This document shows, one piece after another, positions 53,859-64,000 of a stretch of 64,000 nt of DNA. A program made the translations under genes and the position numbers. How positions within the stretch are numbered: position 1 is the first letter of the stretch; every line of letters begins with the position of its first letter. The notes below the pieces were generated by a model. The model ran no database searches. It was not told where the DNA came from and worked only from the letters and a program-made list of their open reading frames with translations. The stretch is from the NCBI RefSeq assembly GCF_030718845.1, contig NZ_CP132191.1:496001-560000 (forward strand), given 5' to 3'. The DNA comes from Mycoplasma seminis (GTDB lineage: Bacteria > Bacillota_I > Bacilli_A > Mycoplasmatales > Metamycoplasmataceae).

Positions 53859-55097
53859 CTATGCAGCTGGTTTAGCTTCTGTTTCTTCCCCGCTTGCACC
53901 ATTTGAATTATCTGTAGTATTTGCTGGTGTAGCTTTAGTAAATTTTACATCTAATGTGTATGGTTGTGAGAATGTATATTGTCAAGGTTTTGTTTCCTTA
54001 TTAACTGATACAACTCTGTATGACATTGTAAATGACAACGTTTCAGGGTTAACATTTGTTACATATAAATTAGCTGATGGGTTTACAAATTTTACTGAAG
54101 GGTCTTTTTTGTAGAAAATTGATTTTTCTGATGATAATTGTAAACCATCTTGCACAATAGGTTCTGTAGATAAATCTACATATTTACGATTGATACTTAC
54201 ACTTAATTTTCTAGTACCGTGATAGAAACGTATAAAAGGATTTTTGTTTTTAGCTAAGATTCCAAATAAAGAATCAATTATTTTAGCATCAGTTGTTAAG
54301 TGTAAGTCTTCTAATGTTAATGGTTTTAGTGCATCAACTTCTTGTTGTGATGTTGGTTTAAATCCACTTACAGAAATTTCTTTACTATCTTTTACATTTA
54401 CATCAGCTTTAGATACCATTTCTACATTGAATTTAATTGCACCTGCTGAATTATCACATGTTGTGCTTGTAATACTTGCTGTATATTTTTCAGCATCATA
54501 TCCACTTACTGTTGCTTTTGAAAGTAATTCTGAATATGCAGAAGCATTTGTTGATGCTTTATTTTCTAATTGGTCTGAATTGATATTTAGATCAATGTTA
54601 GCTTTATTTAGTTCAGCTTTTAAAGCAGTTAATACATCTGATTCTTGTTTTTCTCCAGCTGCTGGTTTTTCGCCTTCTTTTCCATCAGCAGGTTGTTTGT
54701 TATCTTTCCCATCTCCTGGTTGCTCTGTAGCAGCCGGTGTTGTTTTAAATCCATCAATTTGTACAGATTTTGAAGCTTTTACATTAGCAAATTTAATTGA
54801 TTGAATTTCGTAAGGAATTGTTAATATTCCAGTTGTATCATTTCCTGCTAATGTTCCCATTGTTACTTTAAATATTTTTTTATCAAATCCATCTAAAGTA
54901 ATTTGTGATGCTTGAATTGTTGAAGCAAGTGTATTTGCTTTATCTACACCTTGAGCTAATGTAGCTTTAACAGTTGTTTTTTCCATTTTTTCTTTAACTG
55001 AAGCTTCTGTTTCTTGACTACATGAAACTGCAGCAATAGGAAGGGCTAAAGCTGAAGCTCCTGCTAGTGATAATAATAAAGTTTTAAATTTTTTCAT
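53859..55097 (-). CDS. Surface lipoprotein with repeated lipoprotein-17-like domains
   Basis: A 412-aa lipoprotein with the same signal peptide, lipobox (Cys 26) and first 131 residues as the nuclease lipoprotein. A second domain of the same type follows (DVLTALKAELNKANIDLNIN to EISVSGFKPTSQQ), then an unrelated C-terminal region with IRFYHGTRKLSVSINRKYVDL and a final Thr/Asn/Glu-rich tail ending EAKPAA. No enzymatic motif is seen. Promoter on the minus strand: TATAAT at about 55127-55132, SD GAGGAGAG. Typical of variable surface lipoproteins in this group. Confidence 0.85.
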
Positions 55098-55167
55098 ATT
55101 TTTCTCTCCTCTTTGTTATCTATCTTCATTATAGAAAGATATAGCAAACATATCTCAAAAAAGTCAT

Positions 55168-55217
55168 AAATGTGGAAATTTTCCACATTTAGCTGGAAAT
55201 TGTGGAAAATTTCCACA
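55168..55217. repeat. Two adjacent palindromes upstream of the lipoprotein promoter
   Basis: AAATGTGGAAATTTTCCACATTT at 55168-55190 in two parts, then TGTGGAAAATTTCCACA at 55201-55217. They are variants of the palindrome duplicated by the IS30 element and lie between the divergent lipoprotein and deoD promoters, where they could bind a regulator or form hairpins. Confidence 0.8.
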
Positions 55218-55284
55218 TGTTTTGCTGCTTTACCCCTTAAAATAAAAGTAGTTATTTTAAGTAAATTAATATATAGGAGGCAAG

Positions 55285-55989
55285 ATGACACCACACATTA
55301 GTGCACAAAAAGGAGAAATAGCTAAAACAGTTATTATGCCTGGGGATCCTTTAAGAGCAAAATATATTGCTGAAACTTACTTAGATCCTGGATACAAATT
55401 AGTTTCTTCAGTTAGAAATGCTTATATTTTTACCGGAACATACAAAGGAAAACCAATCACAATTGCTTCAAGTGGAATGGGTATAACTTCAATGGGAATT
55501 TATGCTTATGAACTTTTTAGCGTTTATGATGTTGATCGTATTATTCGTACCGGGTCAGCTGGTTCATATAAAGCTGATTTAAAACTTTATGATATCGTAG
55601 CACCAAGCGAAGCAATTTCAGATTCAACTTCATTTAGAAGACTATTACTTGGAAAAGAAGAAAAATTATCTTATCCTGATACAGAACTTAGAGATGAAAT
55701 TCTTGCAATTGCAAAAGAAAAAAATGTTGAAATTAAATCAGGAAGAGTGCATACCACTGATTCATTTTACTCAATACTACCTTTTGAACAAAGAATTGCA
55801 GAAACTGATGCAATTTGTGTTGAAAATGAAGCACATGCACTTTTTACAGTTGCTCAAGCTTTAGGTAAAAAAGCTGCAGCAATTGTTACAATTAGTGAAA
55901 ATTGAATTACTCGTGATCACACTTCAGCAGAGCAACGTCAATTTACCTTTAACAAAATGATGGAAATAGCATTAGAATTAGCGAAATAA
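55285..55989 (+). CDS. deoD: Purine-nucleoside phosphorylase paralogue with altered active site
   Basis: A 234-aa protein of the hexameric DeoD family. Phosphate-binding [15 protein letters not shown] and [10 protein letters not shown] are intact. In place of the usual VEMES the sequence is VENEAHALF, changing the Met that packs on the ribose. The segment TISENWITRDH has Glu where DeoD has the catalytic Asp (TxSD). Activity or base preference is therefore likely to differ from its neighbour. It begins after TATAGGAGGCAAG and ends with its own terminator at about 56002-56030, so it is transcribed separately from the deoD-deoA-deoC set. Confidence 0.85.
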
Positions 55990-56001
55990 TAAGCTTTTTA
56001 T

Positions 56002-56030
56002 ACTTCCTTACTTTAGTAAGGAGTTTTTTA
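56002..56030 (+). terminator. Terminator after the first deoD copy
   Basis: ACTTCCTTA-CTTTAG-TAAGGAGT with TTTTTTATT. Confidence 0.75.
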
Positions 56031-56204
56031 TTAGTTGAAAAATTTAATTTAATTATCTAATTAAATTAGCTTATGGAAACATAACACAAAAGCAGTTAAG
56101 AAACATTTGCAAAAGTTTAACTTTTAGCGTTTAAGTGCTAAAATTATATTGACTATTAAGTCCAAAATGTCATATCATTTTAATTATTATAGGAGGTTAT
56201 TAAT

Positions 56205-56909
56205 ATGACACCACATATAAATGCAAAACAAGGTGAAATCGCTAAAACAGTTATTATGCCTGGGGATCCTTTAAGAGCAAAATATATTGCTGAAACTTAC
56301 TTAGATCCTGGTTTCAAACTTGTAAACACAGTTAGAAACGTGTTTATGTACACAGGAACATACAAAGGAAAACCAATTACTGTTGCAGCAAGTGGTATGG
56401 GATGTCCATCAATCGGAATCTACTCATACGAACTTTTCAAATTTTACGATGTAGACAGAATCATTAGAATTGGATCAGCTGGATCATACAAAGCTGATTT
56501 AGGATTATACGAAGTTGTTCTTGCTTCAGAAGCTTTCGCAGATGCTGACGCTTACAGAAGAATCGCTTTAGGAAAAGAAGGAAACATTGCTTACCCTTCA
56601 ACAAAATTAAACAAAGAAATCGAAGCTATTGCTAAAGAAAACGGAACACCACTTACAGTTGGTAGAGTTCACTCTTCAGACGTATTCTACTCAGTTGTAC
56701 CAGTAGAACAAAGAATCGAAGAAACACAATCATTATGTGTTGAAATGGAATCATACGCATTATTCACAAATGCTGAAGTTTTAGGTAAAGAAGCTGCTTG
56801 TTTATTAACAATCAGTGACAACATTATTACACATGAAGTTACATCAGCTGAAGAACGTCAAACAGCTTTCACAAAAATGATGGAGATTGCTCTTAAATTA
56901 GCAAGATAA
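56205..56909 (+). CDS. deoD: Purine-nucleoside phosphorylase DeoD
   Basis: A 234-aa enzyme that splits purine (deoxy)nucleosides with phosphate. Canonical residues: [27 protein letters not shown] (ribose-binding Glu-Met-Glu) and [10 protein letters not shown] with the catalytic Asp. It heads an operon with deoA 2 nt downstream. Codon use here is shifted to TAC, ATC, AAC and ACA compared with the first copy, as in deoA and deoC, which suggests strong expression. SD AGGAGG. Confidence 0.93.
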   Translation: MTPHINAKQGEIAKTVIMPGDPLRAKYIAETYLDPGFKLVNTVRNVFMYTGTYKGKPITVAASGMGCPSIGIYSYELFKFYDVDRIIRIGSAGSYKADLGLYEVVLASEAFADADAYRRIALGKEGNIAYPSTKLNKEIEAIAKENGTPLTVGRVHSSDVFYSVVPVEQRIEETQSLCVEMESYALFTNAEVLGKEAACLLTISDNIITHEVTSAEERQTAFTKMMEIALKLAR

Positions 56910-56911
56910 TC

Positions 56912-58207
56912 ATGCGTGTAGTAGATATTATCGAAAAAAAACGTTTAAACAAAGAATTAACAAACGAAGAAATTAAATTCTTAATTACTTCATATGTAAA
57001 CAACGAAACTCCAGATTACCAAATGAGTGCTTTCTTAATGGCTGTAATGTTTAATGGAATGAACTCAAGAGAAATTGCTACAATGACTAAATACATGATG
57101 CACTCAGGTGACGTTATGGATTTATCAGCAATCCCTGGAATCAAAGTCGACAAACACTCAACAGGTGGAATCGGAGATAAAACAACACTTGCTGTTGCAC
57201 CTATTGTTGCAGCATGTGGAGCTCCAGTTGCTAAAATGAGTGGTCGTGGACTTGGGCACACAGGTGGAACAATTGATAAACTTGAATCAATTCCTGGATT
57301 TACAGTTGAATTAAGTGAAAAACAATTCATTGAACAAGTTAAAAAACATGGTATTGCTGTTATTGGACAAAGTGCTACACTTGTTCCTGCAGACAAAAAA
57401 TTATATGCATTAAGAGACGTTACTTCAACAGTTGAATCAATTCCTCTTATTGCATCTTCAATCATGTCTAAAAAACTTGCAACAGGTTCAAATGCTATCT
57501 TACTTGATGTTAAATGTGGTAATGGTGCATTCATGAAAAACCTTGAATCAGCACGTGAATTAGCTAAAACAATGATCAGCATTGGTAAAGAACTTAATGT
57601 TGATGTTAGAGCTGAAATTACTAACATGTCAAGACCTATTGGTAGAGAAATCGGAAACAAAAACGAAGTTCTTGAAGCTATGTGAACACTTCAAGGAAAA
57701 GGACCTGAAGATTTCAATGAATTAGTTTACTCATCATGTGCAACAATTTTAGAACAAGCTAAAATTGCTTCAAACCATGAAGAAGCACTTGCTATGGTAA
57801 AAGATGCTATTGCCTCAGGTAGAGCATTACAAAAATTCTACGAATTTGTCGAAGTACAACACGGAGATGTAGAAGCATTAAAATCACCTACATTCTGAAA
57901 CCCTAAATATAAATTAGAAGTAATTGCTGACCAAGATGGTTACTTAGAAATATTTGATGCATTAACATTTGGTATTGTATCAATGAAACTAGGAGCAGGT
58001 AGAAAAACTAAAGAAGATTCTATCGATTTTGAAGCAGGAATTACTCTTAACAAGAAAACAAATGAAGAAGTTAAAAAAGGTGATGTTTTATTCACATTAT
58101 ATTCTTCAAAACCAATTGATGTTGAACTTGTAGAAGAACTTAAAAACGGATACAAATTTAACAAAGCTGAAGTGGAAAACAAAATTATTTTAGATAAATT
58201 AAAATAA
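56912..58207 (+). CDS. deoA: Thymidine/pyrimidine-nucleoside phosphorylase
   Basis: A 431-aa enzyme converting thymidine, deoxyuridine or uridine to base and (deoxy)ribose-1-phosphate. Motifs: [26 protein letters not shown] near 80-105 (phosphate site) and [22 protein letters not shown] near 108-130, the family signature; [23 protein letters not shown] near 165 contacts the base. The C-terminal domain ([21 protein letters not shown]) is present and the length is standard. TGA(Trp) near the middle. Both thymidine and pyrimidine phosphorylase activity are possible from the sequence. Confidence 0.93.
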
Positions 58208-58219
58208 GGAGAGAAAATT

Positions 58220-58882
58220 ATGAATTACAACAAAATGATCGATCATACATATTTAAAACCAGAAGCTACTAAAAAAGACATTGATAAATTAGTAGATGAG
58301 GCTATTAAATATGATTTCAAAACAGTATGTGTTAACTCATCATGAGTAAAATACGTAGCTGAAAAATTACAAGGAACAGGTGTAGGTATTACATCAGTTG
58401 TTGGTTTCCCTTTAGGTGCAATGATTACTCAAGCAAAAGCACACGAAGCTAAACTAGCTATTGAACACGGTGCAGATGAAATTGATATGGTAATCAACAT
58501 CGGAAGATTTAAACAAGGTGATTACGAATACGTATTAAACGACATTAAAAAAGTTAAAGAAGCATGTGGAACACACGTATTAAAAGTTATTATCGAAACA
58601 GCTTTATTAACAGAAGATGAAATTAGAAAAGCAACAGAAATCGTTATGAAATCTGGTGCAGAATTCATCAAAACATCTACAGGATTTAGCTTCAGAGGAG
58701 CTAACTTAAGAGATATCCAAATTATGAAAAGTGTATGTGGAGATACTTTACTTATCAAAGCTGCTGGTGGAATTTCAAACATGGATGATTTAATCGCTAT
58801 GTATGAAGCTGGTGCTACAAGATTTGGAACAAGCCGTTCAGTAGCAATTATTGAAGGTAAAGAATCTAAAGGTGGATACTAA
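58220..58882 (+). CDS. deoC: Deoxyribose-phosphate aldolase
   Basis: A 220-aa class I aldolase splitting deoxyribose-5-phosphate to glyceraldehyde-3-phosphate and acetaldehyde. [12 protein letters not shown] at the start, [17 protein letters not shown], the Schiff-base lysine in EFIKTSTGF and the proton-relay Lys in [19 protein letters not shown], 12 nt after deoA. With deoD and deoA it makes a full route from nucleosides, for example from nuclease digestion of host DNA, to glycolysis. Its last 29 bp are part of the 110-bp IS duplication. Confidence 0.94.
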
Positions 58883-58963
58883 TTTTCAATTAAATAATAT
58901 AAACATCAGTTCACGCTGGTGTTTTTTCATAGAAACTTTTTTGGTATAATACTAAAAATTTTT
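58854..58963. repeat. 110-bp target-site duplication, left copy
   Basis: Matches 60834-60943 with one C/T difference. It covers the deoC end, the terminator at 58902-58927 and a TATAAT promoter box at 58944-58950. Confidence 0.93.
58902..58927 (+). terminator. Terminator of the deo operon
   Basis: AACATCAG-TTCACG-CTGGTGTT followed by TTTTCAT; a second copy is at 60882-60907 in the right duplication. Confidence 0.8.
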
Positions 58964-60833
58964 CCTGAGTTTCGGAGTTTTAGTTTAAAAATTCTATAAA
59001 AATTCAAATTAATTAAGATTTATATATCTATGATATATGGATTTTTAATTTACTTCTAAAAAAGTCCTTTTATTTACTTGTATTACTTGTATAAAATGGT
59101 ATAATATAGACATGAAAAATAAGTTTATAGTTATCAAACACAAAAGAAAAGATTACACATATATTTCTGTTGCAACATCAAATGGTTATGGAAAAGGATA
59201 TGGTAACCAAGTTGGTATTGGTAGATTAGAAAAATTAGAAGATTTATCATCAGATCCAATAAATGTAATAAAAAATGTTTGTGAAACATTATCGATTACT
59301 GATTCAAAAGAAAAAATCAAGCAAAGTATTATGTTCGCATTAAATTCTTCAAAACAGAAGTTTACAATGTAAACTATGGGATAAATATCCTTTATGATTT
59401 GATTAATAAATTCGAAATATTTGATGCACTCCCAAAGACAAGACATAAAGAGCTTAATAAAATTCTAAAATACACAATTGCAAGTAGAATAATTGATGCA
59501 AATAGTTATATTTCAATACATAAAAATAAGTATAAATATGAAGATGCCCCAAACACTAGCAAAGATAGTTATTATTCCTTATTAGATATTATCTATGATA
59601 ATAAAGAAAACTTATTAAAAAGAATTAACGAAAAAGTTATTAAAAATACATCAAGAAAAGTTGAACTAGTTTTCTATGATTTAACAACTATGTATTTTGA
59701 AAGTTTTTCACGTTTAGGTCTTAGACATAGTGGTTATTCAAAAGATGGAAAATTTAAAGAAGACCAAGTTGTTGTCGGTATGGCTACAGATGAAAATGGT
59801 ATTCCTATTCATATTGAAACCTTTAAAGGAAATACTGCAGATTCTAAAACTTTCATTCCTTTTGTATTAGAAATGAGCAAAATTTATGAAATAAAAAATG
59901 TAACAATAATTGCCGATAAAGGTATGTCTACATCAAGTAACATAAGATTTTTAGAACAAAAAGGGATAAATTACATAATTTCTTATCGTTTAAAATCAGG
60001 TGCAAAATCATTTAAAGATTTTGTTTTAGATGAAAGTAACTATGTAGGTGATGAAAACTTTAAATACAAAGAAGAAACAATTGTTTCTCTATACAATAAA
60101 AAACGTCCTAACGGAAAACTAAGACGTAGAATAGTTACATTTAGTAAGAAAAGAGCTTTAAAAGATAAAGCTGATAGACAAAACTTAATTGATAATTTTA
60201 ATAAATTAAAAAACAAAAATGGATTAGTTGAAACCGGTAAATTAACTGGTGGAAAGAAATATAAATTCTTCAAAAAAGTTGGTAAAGCGTTTTATGAATT
60301 AGACTATAAAAAAGTTCAAGAAGATAGTCAATTTGACGGTTATTATATTTATGAAACGTCAAGAATGGATTTAACATCTGAAGAAATTGTTGAAATTTAT
60401 GCAAAACAATGACAGATTGAAGAAAACTTTAGAACAATGAAATCATCATTACAAGTTAGACCTATGTATGTTTGAACAGATAAACATATTGAAGCACATA
60501 TTTTATTATGTTTTATGTCTCTTGTTATCATGAAATTTTTACTTTACTCAGTTAACAAAACTCTAAAAGATACTGGCGTAATTGATAGATTTTCAAATGA
60601 AAGAGTTATAAAAGCAATTAAATCAGCTGAAAAAGTCGTAAAAGTTGTTGATGGTCAAATAAAAGAAGAAATTTATATACGAAATACTCAAAATTCAGAT
60701 TATATTTCTGATTTTGAAACAATACAAACAATATTTTCAAAAATTGTACAAGTAATTTAGACATAAAAAATACGAATAGCCCTATTTTTAAGGACTATTC
60801 GTTTTTTAAGCCTTTAAAACTCCGAAACTCAGG
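58964..60833 (+). mobile_element. IS1634-like insertion sequence
   Basis: A 1870-bp element with inverted ends CCTGAGTTTCGGAGTTTTA / TAAAACTCCGAAACTCAGG, flanked by the 110-bp duplication. IS1634 of M. mycoides is known for very long and variable target duplications, which fits. A hairpin with ACGAATAG/CTATTCGT and Ts ends the transposase transcript at about 60768-60806. Confidence 0.92.
59112..60760 (+). pseudogene. IS1634-family transposase with one frameshift
   Basis: The N-terminal 86 codons (MKNKFIVIKHKRKDYTYI...) end at TAA 59370-59372 and the rest continues in another frame from YNVNYGINILYDLI through the DDE domain: VFYDLTTMYFES (Asp), VTIIADKGMSTSSN (Asp) and QWQIEENFRTMKSSL (Glu). 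One lost or gained base near 59355-59370 (CTTCAAAACAGAAG) separates them. TATAAT at 59099-59104 is 7 nt before the ATG without an SD. It is probably inactive unless frameshifting occurs. Confidence 0.85.
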
Positions 60834-60943
60834 AAGGTAAAGAATTTAAAGGTGGATACTAATTTTCAATTAAATAATATAAACATCAGTTCACGCTGGT
60901 GTTTTTTCATAGAAACTTTTTTGGTATAATACTAAAAATTTTT
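60834..60943. repeat. 110-bp target-site duplication, right copy
   Basis: Repeats the deoC tail, terminator and promoter box just before the large surface-protein gene. Confidence 0.93.
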
Positions 60944-61026
60944 TTGCATTTTGCTATGCAAAGTACTATAAAATGTAAATATTGTTTATAATTATAGTAA
61001 TTAGAAAACAAAAAATAGGAGATTTT

Positions 61027-64000
61027 ATGAATAAAAAATTCAAAAAAGTATTAGTGAACTCTACACTAGCCGTTGGGGGGGTATCTTTACCTTTAGTATT
61101 CTCTCTTTCAGCTAGTGGAGATAAAACTGCTGCAGAATGGAAAACTGATGCACAAAAATTACTAGGGACATTATTATCACAATCATCTGAATTAGGTAAT
61201 AAAGCAGGTGTAGATAGATCTCAATATGGTAATTTTGTTCAAGCAATGATGAAATTAGTTAATGGAATTACTTCAAAAGAAAAATATGATCTTTTTGAAA
61301 AAGCAGTAACAAAATTAATTGAATTAAATGCTCAATCAACAATTGTTTATCCAAATGGAAGTACAATAAAAAATTCTCAAGATTATAAAGATGCTGATGA
61401 AGATGCTAAAAAAGCATTTGATTCTGCTTATGATAATTTTGCGCCAAACAATTACTACACATTATTTGTAAGTAAAATTTTAAATGGTCCAGAAAAAAAT
61501 CTTTGAGATGCTGCATCATCAGAAAGTTCTTCTTTAGAACAAATGCAAGAAGCTTTAGGACTTGTTAATAATTTCTTAATTCAACCTTACAGCGATAATT
61601 ATGAAGCTTATATTAAAGCTTACAACGAATTAACAATTAGATATCGTCAACAAGCATTAAACAAACTAAATGAATGAACTACTTTAGATAACAAACAACC
61701 ATTCATAGATGATTTAAATAAATTAAAACCAAATGCTAAAAAAGAATTAGTAGATCCAATTATGATTGCTGCTTTTGCACAAGCACAAAAAGATGTTGAT
61801 GCTAAAATTTCAAATTTAAGCAACCTTTCAGAATCTCAAAAAAATGAACTAAAAACATCAGCAAGCAGTGCACAAATGACAGAATGAAGCGATGAGGCTT
61901 TAGCTGCTGTATTAAAATTAGCTAACGATTATGATGAGGTAGCAAGCAATATAAAAGATGAATTGAATAAAGAAAATTCATTAACATCTGAACAAAAAGA
62001 AAAATTATTAAATGATTTAGGAAACCAAGAAGTTTCAAAATTAGGTGCATATTTAGACCAAGTTAACAACTTAAATACAGCTATGACAGTTGCTAAAGAA
62101 AATTTAGAAAAATTTGACCAAGCTGCTTTTGAGTCTACACCAGAGTACTCTTTTGCACCACAAGATAAAATTACTGCATATCAAAATGCTTTAAATAAAC
62201 TTAAAACAATGGGGCAAAGTGCCGATAATTTACCTTTAACTTCTGAAGCTGTATCAGCTATTGAAAAAGAATTCAGCGATGCTAAAGCCGCTTTAAACAA
62301 AGCTGGTCAAGAAGCTTTTGAAACAGCTAAAACAAATACTAAGAATGCTATTGATCAATTAGAATTCTTAGATCCTGATTACATTGCAAGTATTAAAGCA
62401 GATGTTGACAAACAAACATCACAACAAGATCTAGAAAACTTAGTTGCTAAATATAATGCTTTAGACTTACAAGCTAAAGAACTTATTGATGAAGTTGCTA
62501 AATACAATGGTTTAGAAAACAATGAAATTTACACAGGTTCAGATGCTGAAACTAAAGCTGTCTTTGATACAGCATTAAATGCTGCTAAAGCTGCTTTAAA
62601 TGATAACAAACTTGTTAATGGTAAAACAAATGAAGAAGTTACAACACTTTTAAATAATTTACAAAATGCATGATCTAATTTATCAAACCAAAACTTTGAC
62701 AACTTAAAGAAAAGTGTTTTAAAACATTTAGATACTTTAACAAACTTAACAGATAATCAAAAAACTGCTCTTAAAGATAAAATTAACGCTTTAAACGATA
62801 CTCAAAAAGAAGATTTAAAACAAATTAAACAACAAGCTGATGATTTAAATACAGCTATGGGAACATTAAAAGAAGCAAGTGAAAAAATTAGTGAAGTTCA
62901 AAATGATAACAACATTAATTATGTAGCTGCAAGTAAAGAACAGAAAGATGCTTACGATACAGCTGCAAGTAAATTACAAAATGTTTTAAATCCTGAAAAC
63001 TCAGCATCTTCAAATATTGAACCAAGTGCAATTAATCAATTAGTTACTGATTTAAATGATGCCGCAAGCAATTTAAATGGTCAAGCAAACTACGATAAAG
63101 ATTTAACAGATATTTCTAAATTAGAAAACTTAACACCAGACCAAATTTCTGCTGCGCAAGACGCATATAAAGCAGCAACTAACAACGCTGGTAGAGCAAG
63201 TGCTTTAGCTGATGCACAAAGTTTAAATAAAGCTATGGGTACTTTAAAAGATTTAATCTCAAAACAAGACCAAACACAAAAAGATGCTAACTATAAATTA
63301 GCTTCAGCAGAAGCTCAAAAAGCTTACAATGATGCTATTACAGCTGCAAATAATGCTGTAACTACTCCAGATAAACAAAATCCTTTAGATGCTGCTAAAG
63401 TAGCTGAATTAATAAATTCTATTAATACAGCATTATCAGGATTAAATGGAAATAATGCATTACAACAATATCAAAAGCAAATTGATATGATGTCTTTCTT
63501 AAATCAAGCTGAAATACAACATTTTACAGATCAACTTAATAGCGCAGCAGATGCAACAGCAGCAGAAAAAGTTGTTACTGATGCAAAAGCTGTTAATGAT
63601 GCAATGGAAAAATTAATTAACGCTTTAAATCCAGTTCAAATTAAAGTAGTTAAAGAATCACAAGCATTTAAAGACGCTTCTAAAGAAGCTCAAGATGCTT
63701 ACACAAGCAAAATTAATGAAGCTATAAATAAAGTTAAAAACAATAATTTAAGTGTAGATGACATTAATGCATTACTTAAAGAAATTGCTGATGCTCAAAA
63801 TGCTTTAGATGGAGCTGAACAATTAGGTAAAACTAAAGATGCAATTAAAGGTGAAATTGAAGCAAATGATAAATTAAATGCAGCTCAAAAAGAAGCTTTA
63901 ATAAACCAATTAGCAGACCCTAATGTAAATTCAATTTCAGAAGCTAAAAAAGTTCAAGCAAGTGCAAATGCTTTAGGTGACGCTATGCAAGCATTAAAAG
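61027..64000 (+). CDS. Giant FIVAR/GA-module-like surface protein, 3'-truncated by the window
   Basis: At least 991 residues, open to the window edge. The N-terminus MNKKFKKVLVNSTLAVGGVSLPLVFSLSASG is a signal peptide without lipobox Cys, so it is secreted or attached by the uncleaved helix. The rest consists of repeated three-helix units of about 90-100 residues rich in Ala, Lys, Asp and Asn, each with LNxAMxxLK, YxxAxxxxKxAYxxA and ADLNxAxxxLNG-type segments, resembling FIVAR/GA modules of adhesins such as Ebh and mycoplasma Lmp proteins. SD AGGAG. A run of seven Gs is in the signal peptide. Role in host binding is inferred from family. Confidence 0.85.

Noticed and set aside
54244-54804. 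186-codon plus-strand frame opposite the second lipoprotein
   Set aside because: No SD; sequence is the reverse image of the lipoprotein, with Ser/Phe-rich shadow composition.
57016-57660. 214-codon minus-strand frame opposite deoA
   Set aside because: deoA is beyond doubt; the antisense frame is open because of codon bias and matches no family.

Overview
The window comes from a wall-less Mollicutes bacterium of the Mycoplasma group. It is very AT-rich, and UGA is read as tryptophan: nearly every recognisable protein (DnaE, AsnS, KtrB, NadD, Fmt, DeoA and others) is open only if TGA is sense, while TGG is rare. Gene content (minimal SufS/SufU, NadD-HD fusion, DnaE, KtrAB, GyrA, many lipoproteins) and the IS families (IS3/IS1138-like, IS30/IS1630-like, IS1634-like, ISNCY/IS1202-like) fit the hominis/synoviae/bovis branch (Mycoplasmopsis or Metamycoplasma). 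The species cannot be named from the sequence.

Layout. 1-2083: 3' part of a PotD-like polyamine-binding protein. 2094-3366: decayed IS3 copy. 3417-9000 (-): one compact, overlapping operon nusB - unknown - sufS - sufU - dinB - nadD/HD - rluB. 9222-12924 (-): a subtilisin-like protease, currently switched off by a 10-bp tandem repeat, coupled to a lipoprotein. 13095-16109: a second IS3 copy split by an ISNCY element with a 39-bp target duplication. 16214-17195 (-): a membrane protein and mscL. 17703-19766: BspA-like leucine-rich-repeat lipoprotein behind an 18-T tract. 19984-26734 (-): gyrA, ktrB-ktrA, a YneF-like gene and an M42 aminopeptidase. 27076-27840: leaderless-looking lipoprotein behind (TA)12. 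27918-35060: replication block dnaE - 5'-3' exonuclease - coaE - dnaB - dnaI-like - fmt. 35168-37357: yhcH, asnS and rpsT (-). 37537-39987: restriction-modification locus with an (AG)14 tract in the C5-methyltransferase and a nonsense codon in its partner. 40096-41124: three-gene module of a ribbon-helix-helix protein, a Doc/Fic-like protein and a 46-aa protein. 41166-49900 (-): EIIB-like gene, large SF1 helicase, ArsR-type regulator and heterodimeric ABC exporter. 50071-50544: tsaC/Sua5-like. 50569-55097 (-): two surface lipoproteins with identical first 131 residues and unrelated remainders, separated by an IS30 element that duplicated a palindrome. 55285-58882: nucleoside salvage (two deoD paralogues, deoA, deoC). 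58964-60833: IS1634-like element flanked by a 110-bp duplication. 61027-64000: 5' part of a giant FIVAR/GA-module-like surface protein.

The core operons are ordinary streamlined mycoplasma metabolism and replication. The accessory parts share a theme of switching and shuffling: three coding or promoter repeat tracts fit contingency loci, two coding switches (protease and methyltransferase) read OFF in this sequence, and four IS families each left a target duplication of a different length (3, 20, 39 and 110 bp). No tRNA, rRNA or CRISPR array was recognised.
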